This document shows positions 10,394 to 20,815 of a stretch of DNA of 64,000 nt, in pieces. The stretch is from Pisolithus tinctorius. Its lineage: Eukaryota > Basidiomycota > Agaricomycetes > Boletales > Pisolithaceae. Made by a program: the position numbers and the translations under genes. Location: NCBI GenBank assembly GCA_024663395.1, contig JANFAH010000019.1, positions 372,001-436,000 on the forward strand. Direction: 5' to 3'. Within the stretch, counting starts at the first letter, position 1; every line of letters starts with the position of its first letter. The notes under the pieces are model-generated. The model saw only the letters and a list, made by a program, of their open reading frames with translations. It searched no databases and was not told the origin of the DNA.

Positions 10394-11227
10394 GGCTTTA
10401 GCCTGTATCGAAATGTCGTCCACCGTTCCTATAAGCATCGTCAGTCTCTACATCTCAAACGAAGCTGTCCCCATTCAACCATGGATATCTTGGGATAACG
10501 TTCATTACAACTTTTCACACGTTGGGCTTTACCCCACTGTTATCTGGCGAAGTGATCCGAGTTATGTTGCTGCTGTCGAAATGTCTCTTTGGCTATTTCC
10601 CGCATGCGCTCTGCTGTTTTTCACTCTTTTCGGCTTTGCTGCTGAGGCACGCAAACATTACTGTGCCGCTTTCCTGTCGATTATCAAGTTCTTTGGTTAC
10701 AAGCCAGCTTCTCGGGACGCCCGACGTGCACCACCAAGGTAAGGAACTACATCATTCTCGGGGAAGCAACGTTCATGTCTATTTTTAGGTGGAAGTGCAG
10801 TCTTAACAAGTCCATGGATGGGCTCTCATCTGGTTCCTTACCCGTCTATGTCACCTCGTTTCCTCCTCGAGTCAAGCGAGAAGCATCTTTTGAGTTCTCT
10901 TCGAAAAGCTATGCAACCGGATCGGATTTAGAGAAAGCGACCAATTATTCGTTGTCGACGCTACCTCGATACTCCGCGGGGAACGACGTTTCGCCGACGG
11001 CTACCGACTTTTCCGATTTTGATACCAGTACCAGGCGGAGTGGTATGGAAGCGAAATGCTCATCTTCACATCCTGACTCTGTAGACATCAGTGATGTCTC
11101 TGCCTCCCACCACCCGTTCACGCCGCCGAGCGTTCTGCCGGTTGGCGTTAATGATGCTCGAATGTCGCACTGCCTCGACGCAGGTATTACTGTTTCCGTC
11201 CAAACCCAGTACGGGATTGCGCTTTAA
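9504..11227 (+). CDS. STE3-type pheromone receptor (complete)
   Basis: Seven exons, 9504-9717, 9772-9884, 9934-10000, 10056-10070, 10118-10240, 10297-10738 and 10789-11227, join in frame to 470 residues. All six introns are about 46-56 bp with GT...AG ends. The product is a seven-transmembrane receptor. TM1 begins PLFPIFSFVGF; conserved STE3 blocks are LIPLPWHLQAWNSGTC, NLAPVWCDIST, CISRRLYKIA, KRRAVMVDL, YVVQGHRFDILED and FMWPTLLGC. The last membrane segments run to FFTLFGFAAEARKHY. The tail of about 150 residues is Ser/Thr-rich and cytoplasmic, as in the family. It couples to a heterotrimeric G protein after binding a farnesylated pheromone from a partner of another mating type. An ATG at 9483 would add seven residues; 9504 matches the usual MNV-type start. 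Confidence 0.95.
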
Positions 11228-11957
11228 CGACGATACGCTATTGTATCTCTACATGTATTCCTTGACATGTCGCTCTTTGGGTCTTTTCCCTCTCACTTCT
11301 AGCTCGCGGCTGCTTAACCACTACAATGTATGGCAAAAACACTACACACTCTTTCGATTTCCTTGCACACACTTTTACCCTTGTATTTGTTGCGCCTTCT
11401 GCTACTGCAAACAACTACAATAGACCCGCAATGTGATTGTAATTCTATACCCTCTGCATTAACAATGGCTTCGAGAGGCTGAGGTGAACTATTTACACCT
11501 GAGCGCCGTAGGCTCTCCATGGGTTTGCTTTAGCAACAGTGGGTAAGCGCTCGCTTTCCCTGATACTCTCGTGGTGATTATGATAAATATCGGCGAGCCC
11601 CCCGATGCAATCCACATCTCCGCACATTTTGGATATCTAGTCTGATGTAGTTAATCAAGGCGTCCGACGACCTCAGAGGTAATCGTCAACCCCTTCTGAG
11701 CTTCTGGCTTCCGAAGATACGATGTTCCCTACATCCGAAGCTACGAATGTTGCAAACGTACCTCGAGCAGAAGTCACTTCGCGCCTGTGAATCGTGCGCA
11801 TGGAGTGCACTCGAGAGATATTATAGGTGACTCGCAGGAATTCTAAACAAACGTCGTTCCCGACTATTCTCCAAGTAGACTCACCCGGAAGCAAAGGAAT
11901 ACTGAGGACATTATATCGATTTTTGGGGATTACTCGTAGTATCGTGGTGCTAGGTTG
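11228..11957. other. Intergenic region after STE3
   Basis: About 730 bp between the receptor stop and the convergent end of the next gene. Open frames here are short and unrecognised, and I found no second CaaX pheromone frame in it by eye. Confidence 0.4.
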
Positions 11958-12840
11958 CTAGCCAAGCAATTCGTCCAAAAAATCTTGCATTTCCTCTTTC
12001 GGTGCCTTCGGTACTCGTTCCGTTGGGAGAGGTGGGGCAACAACAGCATTGTCTGTGTAAGGAATAGAGGACAAACTTGTTTCAAACTCCAAAGAATGTC
12101 AGTCATAGCAGACCTACCATGCTTGCGCGGCTCAAAGGACACGGGCTTTTCTCGCAACTTACCAGACATTGCCCGGAATCTTTCCTTGAGATCTAGCCGA
12201 CGACACCGCCTGTCAATTTAACAGACGCAGTCTACGAGTGAAGACCAGACCTCTGGCAGCATCTGCGGCATCTTTCTCTCGCTGCAATTTCTCTAACTGG
12301 TCATCCCATGCAATTGTATGAACATTTCCCTTCTTGGACCGTGTACGTGTCTGCGTTCCCAATCTTATGTGATCAAAGTCGTGGTCAACGTCGTCGTCAT
12401 CGGGTAGAGTGGTAGAGGATGTCGCTGTATCCTCTGATATTTTTTGCTTCTCCAGAAAAGCAGACAGATCCACCTCTGGCTCCCTGATCTCCTCCCCTTC
12501 CAAAGAAAATATGCATCAGCTAAACCCTGGACTCCAAGCGCGATTGTCCATCCCTACCGTCTGATCCAAGTTCCGGTTCGGGTTCGACATACCGATCTGC
12601 ATTGGATTCAAGCTGCCTCTTCCCGTACCTGCGACGTTGTTCCTCCGCTTCTTCAGGGTCCAGCTCTACTTCCTCTTCGCCCTCTAGTACGAGGCACTTC
12701 GAGAATTCCGCTGGGCGCCCGTATCCGCGGCCACGACTCCTGGCACGGAGATATTTGCCTAATCCACCACGAGACTTACCCCTTCCACGTCCTCGGCCAC
12801 GCGATGGGCCATCGGTCGGAGACGGTTGTCCGTCTACCAT
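11958..12840 (-). CDS. Conserved RGG-rich agaric protein, function unknown
   Basis: Four exons, 12840-12558, 12496-12251, 12192-12118 and 12052-11958, join in frame to 232 residues. The N-terminus is Arg/Gly-rich (GRGRGRGKSRGGLGKYLRAR). Next come a conserved block GRPAEFSKCLVLEGEEEVEL, then SNADRYVEPEPEL and EPEVDLSAFLEKQK. The central part is acidic with VHTIAWDDQLEKL, and the end is EEMQDFLDELLG. I recall the same order of blocks in unnamed proteins of many Agaricomycetes. RGG repeats often bind RNA, but no function can be assigned. The second intron uses the acceptor at GGCTAG, which gives the expected ARDLKERFR junction. It faces away from the next gene to the right. Confidence 0.8.
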
Positions 12841-13082
12841 GGATCGCGAGAGTTGGGTGTGAGTACTGAGATCATAGCCAGCAGGAGATGACCCGTGGCA
12901 ACACGTGGCGCCAACGGTTTGGCAAATTCGATTTACTGTTAGCCTTATCTGATGATCTGGTTACACCGGCGTACTTCGGGTATACTGATACATTTACTAC
13001 TACAATCCCACAAAAATAGATCCCAATAAAGAGTGAGTAGAGTGAAATAGTGTGAACCCAATGATGTCGCTCCAAAGTCCCG

Positions 13083-14082
13083 TCAGTGTGATCGCAGAAG
13101 CCCACCAGTGAAGACACGATACAAAAAGAAGACAAATATACACGTGTAAATGATGACCCCAATACACAGAATGGCAACGGCGTTTTCGATCTCGTCCACG
13201 ATGCACTGCTGCAAGCGTTGAAACCGAGATCGGGGTGGGGAAATGACAAGTTGCAGGGAAGATGGTGGTACGCATGTTAGTGGTTGGGGCGTTTCAGGAG
13301 CGAAGTTACGACTGGGCCATGGTAGTAACGCGGGATGTTCGAACGTAATCGTTTGGGGACTCATTGTCTCTGCCCTTTGTTTGTCCAGATACTTGGTAAG
13401 ACAGTAATATCCATACCCTTGCTCATCAAATTCGACGGCGCCAGACTCCGTTTCGTAGAAAAAGGATGAGCGAGAGTCCTTTGGGCGAAGACGTTGGACA
13501 AGTTGACGGTCAAATTCGCACATGCAGTCTTCATAGACTGACTGTGAATCACCGTCACTTGCGTCGTCAGACGTGGGAGTTGATAGTTCGCTGAACCTCT
13601 ACGCATAAAACGTTACTTGACGTGATGGTAATAGAAAACTTTGCACTTACGCGCACAAGACACGGTCGTTCTGGTGACTTGGTTGGCGACCCTTTTGGCG
13701 TCGTTATGCGTGATTTCCGAAAGAAGATGGCTGGTTCGTCGTCAAAACGGACCGTCTGTTTGGAGCGGTTAAAAAAGTGTTAATAGAGGCGAAGTCGTCT
13801 TCTCACCTTACGGCGGGCTAGATCAGATGATGATTCCCCACCATCGCTGACAAGAGTATCCGTCTCGCACGAACTTGAGGTGAGCGTTTCCGTCAGTGTC
13901 GTGACGGAACCCTTACGTCGAAGACGGAATGAATCGCGGTTCCAGGTCTGGCGGAGCAGGAAGACCAGAAATCTCTTGGCCTCTCTGCTTATTTTCGCGC
14001 ACTTGAGTTGCGGTACAAGTTGAAAGCGGGACACAATCCGCCGACAAGGGGGGCCGATAGCAGGTAGAGCTCGGGTGAACAT
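13083..14082 (-). CDS. Single-pass membrane protein, function unknown
   Basis: Exons 14082-13807, 13755-13651 and 13598-13083 join in frame to 298 residues. The N-terminal third is basic and Ser/Thr-rich, with TETLTSSSCETDTLVSDGG. The middle has TVRFDDEPAIFF and STPTSDDASDGDSQSVYED, likely phosphorylation-prone. Then comes a folded-looking stretch FDEQGYGYYCLTKYLDKQ. Near the C-terminus one hydrophobic segment, AVAILCIGVIIYTCIFVFF, is a probable membrane anchor, leaving a short basic tail. No known family is recognised. Splice joints are supported by frame and GT/AG sites only, and the start is the first ATG of the long frame. Confidence 0.65.
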
Positions 14083-16140
14083 AAGGTAAAGAATCCTAGT
14101 CGGAGGATTGAGTCTCCATCAACAGGAGCAAGGGATGTGCAAGTCAATTACCAACCTCAAGGAATTAATGTAAAGGGCAAAAAGTCGGCGCCGCTCGATC
14201 GATGCAATAAATATTAAGATGCAGCAGGTTCCTTCCAGTGGAGTGCGACGGTGAATATACACAGATCTGCTAGTGGAGGGTTCGCAATGCGGGAGGAAGA
14301 TATGTCCTCGTATTTATCTATTATCATCCTGCGGAAGCTTTGACAAGTCAAAGCGTCGCCAGTGGTGTTCGTGAACTTGCATTGTCCTCGTCCACCGTGG
14401 TCGTCGCTCGGTCACAGGCGGCATTTTGCGACATCAGGGACGGCGAATTAGACCTACCTGATAAGGGTGACTTCTGGGTGGACGGCGGACGCAGATTCGG
14501 AGAATGCCCTAGAATGCCTTGTCCACGTTGAGGATCATATGGCAAGATAGTCAATTGTTCACCAGGTGGCACGCACCGCAGTCTCGGATGCTTTACCGAA
14601 ATGCCACCCTCTGGGAAGGAGCCTAATGGCAGGGAACTGAGGGAGGTGGATGCGCACCAATCTTGCTAGGATTCATTGGCATGTACCTGTTCGATGGCGC
14701 CAGAGAATGGTCGATAATCGATTATCACGTATAATAAACGCACAACTATTTCACGAATGGGGGAAATCCAACTGGGCTGCATTCATAGCGCACACATGAG
14801 TTGGATGCTGGTGTCTGCCATTCGCGCTTCCGGACAACGGCGGCTGCCGCAAAGACTGCGTTAGGTCAGCAATTCCAGTTCGCGAACACCCACCGTGACA
14901 ATCATCCTCCCAGACCCAGAAGCAGCCTAGGCCAGTCAAGTTAATGAGCCATGCCCCTCTGTACTGTCAGCAGCACGTCATCACACAACGCCTGTGAGAG
15001 CGCTGGAGTATAAATGAAGCCTATGAAGGTGTGTTTGATGATTCCTAAGTGTAGTACACTGACTGGCAACGTACAGAGGCGTCGCTTCATTTGCCAACCT
15101 ATTCATGATGGTTCCACTGTCCGAGGAAAGCGACCGCTCTGTCTTCCAGAAGGAGCATTCCATTCCCTTCTTGCATATCATTCAATCATCCACCCTCCAC
15201 CCCAACAACCACTTGCACAAGATCCAACGTTCTTTCGCGCACTTCAGCACCCTCTATGGCAACAGACCAGCGGGCTACCACAAAGGTACGGAACTCAAAC
15301 GTGCCAAACTCCTCGATGGTTCGTTGTTCGTTCGGGCAGCCTTACTGACAGCGAAGTACATGGGGGAGGCAAACACTTGGAGTATTAGTGGTTTCCTCTG
15401 GTGATAAATCGACGTGTATTTTCGTGTGAGACAATCTGAATGCAACATGCTGCTAGATTCCCTATTCTAGTGAACGGCCTCCGCGGATGATTCTATGCAA
15501 TGCGTGATGGAGTGGGTCCGCTCTGACTCAAAAGTAGTTAGCGATCAGTGGCACAGCCAGCATCTTGGCACATGATAGTCAAGTCCACCTCACTCTCTCG
15601 AGCACTTCCGTCGGCGATTTACTGTGCATCTTTCCTCAGGTCAGTGGAAGTCTGCAACCGTTCAGGTCAGGTAGGTCGTGTTCGATATCCTCAGAGATTT
15701 TCCAAAGAGCTTTCTGATCTCCACGAAATCCAGGTCTAAGCTTTTACTCAGCGCCTGCATCATCCATTTCCCTTCGAGCCTGGGGCCATCTGCATTCATT
15801 GCGCCTCAGCGATCCATGTTACACTTTTGATGCGTAAGCCTATACAAAAAGATCACCTCAGCAGAGTGCTCGCCAGTCACGCTCATGGCCGTGGTTGCCC
15901 GCCGACTGCGGTAAACTTACTAAACGCCACTACTATAGTTTCCGCCATTTTGAGGATGTAGGAGACGCTGAGAGATCACATACGTTTTTTCCATGGTGAT
16001 GAATTGAAGTTGTACTGAGTGGTCAGCGACAACCCCGTCTCGTGACCCAAGGTACGATCAAAACCTCGGATGCATGCATTTAAATGCTGTACTTCGTCGT
16101 GCGTTACTACCTCGTCATCACTTTCCTAAAACAAATTTCA
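14083..16140. other. Two-kilobase stretch without a confident gene
   Basis: Contains open frames such as 14340-14531 (+), 15014-15388 (+) and 15105-15404 (+). The last two overlap in different frames. The stretch KGTELKRAKLLDGSLFVRAA at 15280-15345 reads like coding sequence, but I cannot place it in a family. No transposon ends were found. Confidence 0.35.
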
Positions 16141-16365
16141 GAATGGCTTTCGACAACAACAGGACCGTAGTCGACGAACGATACCTTGACTCGCTATTCC
16201 CTGTCCCGACTCTTTCACCTTCTTTGTCGTCTCCTCAGCAGCTCCCGGGGACTAGTGTCAGATCTGTTGCTGCCCTATAGGATGTGTTGAAGGACAATCA
16301 GAAGCGATGGCATATTGTCTTCAATTATCGTAAGTTCCACAATTTCGTATATCGGAACTATATTA
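16141..16365 (+). pseudogene. Questin-oxidase-like (DUF4243) gene fragment, 5' part
   Basis: From the ATG at 16143 the frame reads MAFDNNRTVVDERYLDSL, then a Pro/Ser-rich stretch, then SVRSVAAL, TAG, DVLKDNQKRWHIVFNYRKFH. The block 'DVLKDNxxRWHxxFN...FHN' is the N-terminal signature of the questin oxidase-like family, related to AflY of fungal aromatic polyketide pathways. The rest of the roughly 400-residue protein is missing: the frame runs out into a dispersed repeat at about 16365. The in-frame TAG at 16279-16281 is CAG in the second copy at 59.1 kb. A broken remnant, not a working gene. Confidence 0.6.
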
Positions 16366-16549
16366 TTATATGCACGCCGCCAAATATTTGAACAGCGATA
16401 TAAATCCTAGATTGTCAGAAACAACGCCCGTGATAGATGCGCCCGAAGCTATAACTACCGAGTAGTAACGATGTGTGGGGGGTTTATACGATTGGAAGAG
16501 GCAGAGCGAGTGTGGATTGGGGGAGGGAGAAATATACGAGTCGAGAAAG
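16262..16549 (+). repeat. Dispersed direct repeat, left copy (unoccupied Harbinger site)
   Basis: This block recurs as 59107-59195 plus 63120-63465, split there by a PIF/Harbinger element. The sequence AACTATATTATTAT at about 16360 here is the uninterrupted target. The block includes the end of the questin-like fragment and a spacer with GAAACAACGCCC and CCGAAGCTATAAC. The right copy has many CG-to-TG/CA changes relative to this one. Confidence 0.75.
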
Positions 16550-16575
16550 CCTTTCTCGACCCGTATGTTTCTCCC
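16525..16575. repeat. 25-bp-arm palindrome
   Basis: Left arm 16525-16549 and right arm 16551-16575 are inverted copies with two mismatches and a 1-base centre. The centre is the junction between the dispersed repeat and the 3' part of the trypsin-like gene. The repeat's other copy ends in the same 25-mer at 63439-63463 but lacks the opposite arm. Confidence 0.8.
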
Positions 16576-17745
16576 TGGTGGTGTTACCGTCCTTAATGAC
16601 GATGAGGCAAGGCTCGCCGTTGCTGTCAAAACAGTCGGGATGAGCCAGGAGCTCGCGAGGGACCCAACCGTTGATCCTGAGCAGGCCATTGATGGGGAAC
16701 TCGAACACCGTTCTACCTCCACTTTGAGGGTATGACATGTTGGTGAGTTGCCAGGGACTAAACTTGGCTCCTGAAGGTTGCTTTTATTAGAGGAGGTAAT
16801 TATGCAAAAGATGAGGCAAAACACACCTAAGTCGACAACGTTGCCCATGGAATGGTCCCTGAACCTTGCTGCATCAACCTCGAACGTACAAATGTCCTTG
16901 GTGTACTTGCGACCCTGGACGTCGACGGAGGTCTTGGAAGCCAAATGGATGTGGCCGACGGTTCGGCATGTATTATCACCCCACTGGCTCTTGACTTCGT
17001 TGTAGAAGGCTTCGAGTACGCCGATATCCTTCTTCAGTTTGGCCAACTTATTCCGCTTAGCCTCCACTTCCGCCTCGTCCTCTGCCACCAGCTCCTGGTC
17101 ATCGCTCTCCGGCGTCGCCTCCAACTGCACAATCTCTGTAGCCAAAAGGTCGGCGTTAAGTCCACAGCCACCGATGCGATCCTTGATTTCGTCGAGGGCG
17201 TGCTGGAAACGATGAAATCCAACAAGTCGAACGTGCTGGCGAGGTGCGCCAGCGCCCTTGAACTCGTATGTGATGGTGGTGTCCTCGTGGAGAACGTGGC
17301 AGTTGGTGACGGCGAAGACCTTGGTGCTAGGGTTGCCATCGTTGTCCTTGTTCCCATGGAAGAACAGCGCAACGCTCCCATGAGTGTTGGTGGCCTCCCT
17401 CTCCACAGAAGCAATGGGCATGCCGAGCACGGTGGTCAGGAAGCAACAGACGTAGTGGGTGGGGTCGATTTTGCTGGTGATGCGCAGAAGGGGTAGACCT
17501 GACAGCTTCTCTACAACTCCCTCGTACCATTCGACTACCACACCCTTGACTCCATTGTCCTCAAGAAGAGCGAGAATGTCTTGGGAAGCGTTGTGTGTGT
17601 TCTCAGCAGTGGTAGCATGCGAGGCGATGGAGGGAGATGCACCGCTAAAGGACTCGCCGCTTAGGAGTTCGGGGTGCTCCCTCATCGTCGTCATTGTCTG
17701 TATGGCGAAGTTGGGAACACCTACAAGGGGGACTAAGTGTGACAC
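16551..17745 (-). CDS. Trypsin-like serine peptidase-fold protein of agaric family, 3' truncated
   Basis: Exon 1 is 17745-16827, intron 16826-16771, exon 2 from 16770 down to the palindrome at about 16551. The N-terminal part has the family block KGVVVEWYEGVVEKLSGLPL. The motif FAVTNCHVLHEDT resembles the catalytic-His region of PA-clan peptidases. A charged helical stretch, EAEVEAKRNKLAKLKKDIGV, follows. After the intron the frame reads GAKFSPWQLTNMSYP, FEFPINGLLRI and NGEPCLIVIKDGNTT. In the related agaric proteins I recall, the sequence continues well past this point; here it runs into a repeat, so the C-terminus is missing or replaced. Catalytic activity is not shown, because I do not see a clear GxSG nucleophile motif. 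Start chosen as the first ATG of the long frame. Confidence 0.65.
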
Positions 17746-17784
17746 ACTGCGGTATCTGTAACATCGAGAAAGATCATCTCCTCA

Positions 17785-18167
17785 TGGGATTGACAAGTGA
17801 AGTAGAGGGCACTATCAGCGGCAACACGAAGAGGGATCTCAAAGGCAAGCTGAGGAATGATGCTGAGGGTCTTGTCACGAAATGTGCTCCGCTCGGCATG
17901 GGGACCATTGTGAGTGTTTTGGAGGGGTTGGCCGTGGGCGCAGAGGACGCTCCCAGCGGAAATTCAGAGAGGGACCTCGAAAGCGACCTCCAGAGTTTAG
18001 TCGACAAGCTCAAAAACGATCTCCATGGCCTCACCATGGTATCGCCTCTGGTCACACCCTTCATAAGTGATGTAGAGGACCCTATGGTTGATGAACACAC
18101 AGAGCGATCTGAGCAATGCGGATTTACTAGCCTACCAATGGCATTGTTTCTCAAACGAATAGAATAG
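17785..18167 (+). CDS. Possible small acidic repeat protein (uncertain)
   Basis: A frame from the internal ATG at 17785 encodes about 127 residues with two related units: SGNTKRDLKGKLRNDAEGL, and SGNSERDLESDLQSLVDKL followed by KNDLHGL. The duplication in protein space suggests a real coding past, but there is no family match and an overlapping frame exists on the other strand. It lies between two minus-strand genes and could be their intergenic region. Confidence 0.25.
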
Positions 18168-18195
18168 TTTAATTACAAAAAGGAAAAATATTGGA

Positions 18196-18893
18196 TCAAT
18201 TCGCAACGTCCTGATGCAGTGGTTGCTCGAAGACAAATTCGAATAAATTCTTAAGTATTTCTCTCGTGTGGTCATCAGTGGAGAAGTGTGGGTCCATTGT
18301 GAGGGCCGTCCGGATGTCGCCCACTGTGGCATTGCGAGCTGCTGCATTACCTTCCTTTTGAATGGTATTCTTGTCGGCAAGGAAATCGAGCGCATCCTTT
18401 GACAAATGGTAGCGCGGGAGTTTGCGCTGCAGGTCCTCGTAAATATCGCGTAGGATTGTCTGTGACATCTCTTGACGCCAAACCTTGCCGGTGAGATTTG
18501 TGATTTCGTTTTTTGCAGACTCTAGCAGCTTGCGCTGCTGCACCAGCATTAGAGACGACGTAACCTGAGAGATGTCAACCACCAAACATGGCACATGCAA
18601 GAGAAGGATTACTTACCAGTTTGAGGTCTCGAACCTTGTCCCACAGGCTCGTCATTTTGCGATCAGAAGCAGAAAGCTCTGCCCAGAGCCTGATGTTTTT
18701 GTGATCTAAATGAGCAGCCTTGCGCTTGAGGTCACTGATCTTTCGATCCGAACGAGCAACCTTGCTCTTGAGCTTGCTGATCTTTTGATCCAAATGATCA
18801 ACCTTGCTCTTGAAGTCATTGATATTTCGAAAATTCTGCGTTCTGAAGTTGTCAAATTGGTTCTGTAATGACCGAAGTGCTCCTGGAATGCCC
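18196..18893 (-). CDS. Coiled-coil protein of agaric family (N-terminus unresolved)
   Basis: Two exons, 18893-18617 and 18564-18196, join in phase. Exon 1 begins GIPGALRSLQNQFDNFRTQ and is a heptad-like coiled coil with repeated blocks, for example HLDQKISKLKSKVARSDRKI and DLKRKAAHLDHKN. Exon 2 reads VTSSLMLVQQRKLLESAKNE, then KEGNAAARNATVGDIRTAL, and ends NLFEFVFEQPLHQDVAN. The C-terminal block KEGNxAAH...I..A resembles the end of many unnamed agaric proteins. An upstream exon with GT at 18935 probably exists (ATG candidates at 18966 and 18974), but neither gives the right phase, so the start is open. Function unknown; coiled coils suggest oligomerisation. Confidence 0.6.
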
Positions 18894-19389
18894 CTGTCAA
18901 TTCAAGCCAGGTGAGGACAATAAGTAACGACTCACGCGCATTGGAATCCTCCTGAAGTTTCCCCATGTTTTCATTGTGTGGTTCTGTAATAACGTATAAT
19001 GCTGGCCGACTTTTAGCTGGATCTGTGACTGGGCCGCAGTCACAGTAAGCCAACCCCTCTACCGCACTGTTTGTCAAAACTTACTGACAAATGATCCTGA
19101 CACATGCATCATATCTCCCGTACAATCCACATCTGGTTCATATGTTTCGAGATCCTGTGAGGGTGTGGAAGGTTCGAGTGCTTCACTTTGTCGAAGTTGC
19201 GGAATAAGGTTATGTCGTCGTATTGGTGGCATTTCTTAAGAAAAAAGAAAATGTAGGAGATGGGGGCAGGGTATAGGCAGCGGGGAGAAGGGTGAGGAGA
19301 AGAAGAGAGGCAGGTCCGACAGGGGTGGCTGACACGAGTCACGTGCCCCACAAAGGAGAGTTACACGGCCACATCTGAGATCTAAACGG

Positions 19390-20099
19390 ACCTAAACACT
19401 AGAACATGGCTGGCGCCACCAGCAGGCACCTTGTTTACCACGCTGGAGCGCTGCCTTCGCAGCACGCACAACATGACAGAGATATGTAACCAATTGATTC
19501 TAGTACCCACAGCATGCCTGCTATCCATGATGATGTAGTACACATATGTTACAAGCACACACTAGCAGCCCACCCACCCCTAAGCAGTCTCCTCACTGCT
19601 GAGGAATTGATGCCCGAGCAGCACCTGTCTATGCAGCATCAGCAATGAGCCCACAGCACACAGGTAGCAGTGACCCACAAATCATCCTTGATCAGAAAAC
19701 ACTGAGCATGGACAAAGGGATAAATGGCCCTGCATACATAACCCCACAAAACCCAGATCAAGTCAATGAATCCCAAGTGGTCAAAAAGCTCTGCTGCCAA
19801 AAGTGACACACCCCACATTTTGCTGATATTAACCCACAGGCAATGGTGGTCAGTAACTGAGTGAGGTGTCAACCTACAATGGCTAGACTCTCCATGGATG
19901 TTGCTGCAAGCCACCAAAGCAAACCCACACCCCACATACTTTTCGAGGGCACACCTTGTCTTGAACCTGAAGGGCTTGAAGTATAAAGGCCCCACATTAA
20001 GTGATGGTGTACCAAACAGCACCAAAAATCTGATGAGCCCACTGCCAATGAAAGTGATGGTGAGGACCAGGAGGGGCCACATGACACAATGTTGGAATA
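19390..20099 (+). pseudogene. Decayed Helitron remnant, 5' part
   Basis: CpG-poor sequence on the left flank of Gypsy A. The last codons before the insertion read DEDQ-like acidic sequence ending HDTMLEY, and the frame continues across the retrotransposon into MQLPTAEQHQCCIAAF at 28160. That joined reading matches agaric Helitron proteins. Upstream frames such as 19898-20113 are not recognised, and the 5' Helitron end was not located. Confidence 0.4.
20095..20099. repeat. Target-site duplication of Gypsy A, left copy (GAATA)
   Basis: GAATA directly precedes the left LTR and recurs at 28154-28158 directly after the right LTR, marking a single insertion event. Confidence 0.9.
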
Positions 20100-20795
20100 T
20101 GTTATGCTCGTGACGAGTGACTTCGTCAAATGGACTAGGCACGAATGTCACGAGGAGGATCTACGGGCCAAACTTATCGTAACCCCTATGGTCAACCCTT
20201 GTTATTGACGAGTACCGGCAGAGGTTCCTTCTGCTAGCGAGTTCTTCTGAGATTGCGACGAGGAGGGAACAGAGTACGAGTCAAAGATGATGGGTGATTG
20301 CAAGTAATTGAAAAACTGGGGATACAAGGTACGATACTACCTAGCTATATACCCATCGAGGGTTTGTATCGTACACACATCCACAGTCAATCGTAAACAA
20401 GTAAATGGTGAAATAGGAATGAGTCAGGTACTGCAGAGACCGCCAAACTGGCTGCAGACGCAGTCCGCAGCGAGGGGCGTCAGTACCGAGAGAAAGGAAC
20501 GGAACATACAGTCAATAAACACGAGTCAGAGGGCGGTCGGAGCAGGAAGTAAACATAAACGAAATACATGTCCATCAGCTGCGGGCGCAGCTATGAGTCA
20601 GGGTGACGAGGGCATACGCAGCATCAGTTGGTATTGGAAATACCACCACCGCCGGTGATCCGAAGGCTACATGAGCCTTGAGACCAAGGACGACCATGGT
20701 GAGGACAATCGACACGACGAGGCACGTGACACACATGACTTGACGTTTAAGGGAAAAGGATGAAAAAGGAAGTAGACCCCTGAGTGGGCGTAACA
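20100..20795 (-). repeat. 3' LTR of Gypsy A
   Basis: 696 bp, same length as 27458-28153 and almost identical to it; the differences seen are mainly C/T and G/A changes. Confidence 0.95.
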
Positions 20796-20808
20796 TCACC
20801 CCCCCCCT
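20796..20808 (-). promoter_or_regulatory. Polypurine tract of Gypsy A
   Basis: On the minus strand TTAGGGGGGGGTGA ends directly at the 3' LTR, the expected place for plus-strand DNA priming. Confidence 0.8.
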
Positions 20809-20815
20809 AAGGTCC

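Noticed and set aside
12444..12869. Plus-strand 141-residue frame
   Set aside because: Antisense shadow of the conserved RGG-rich protein.
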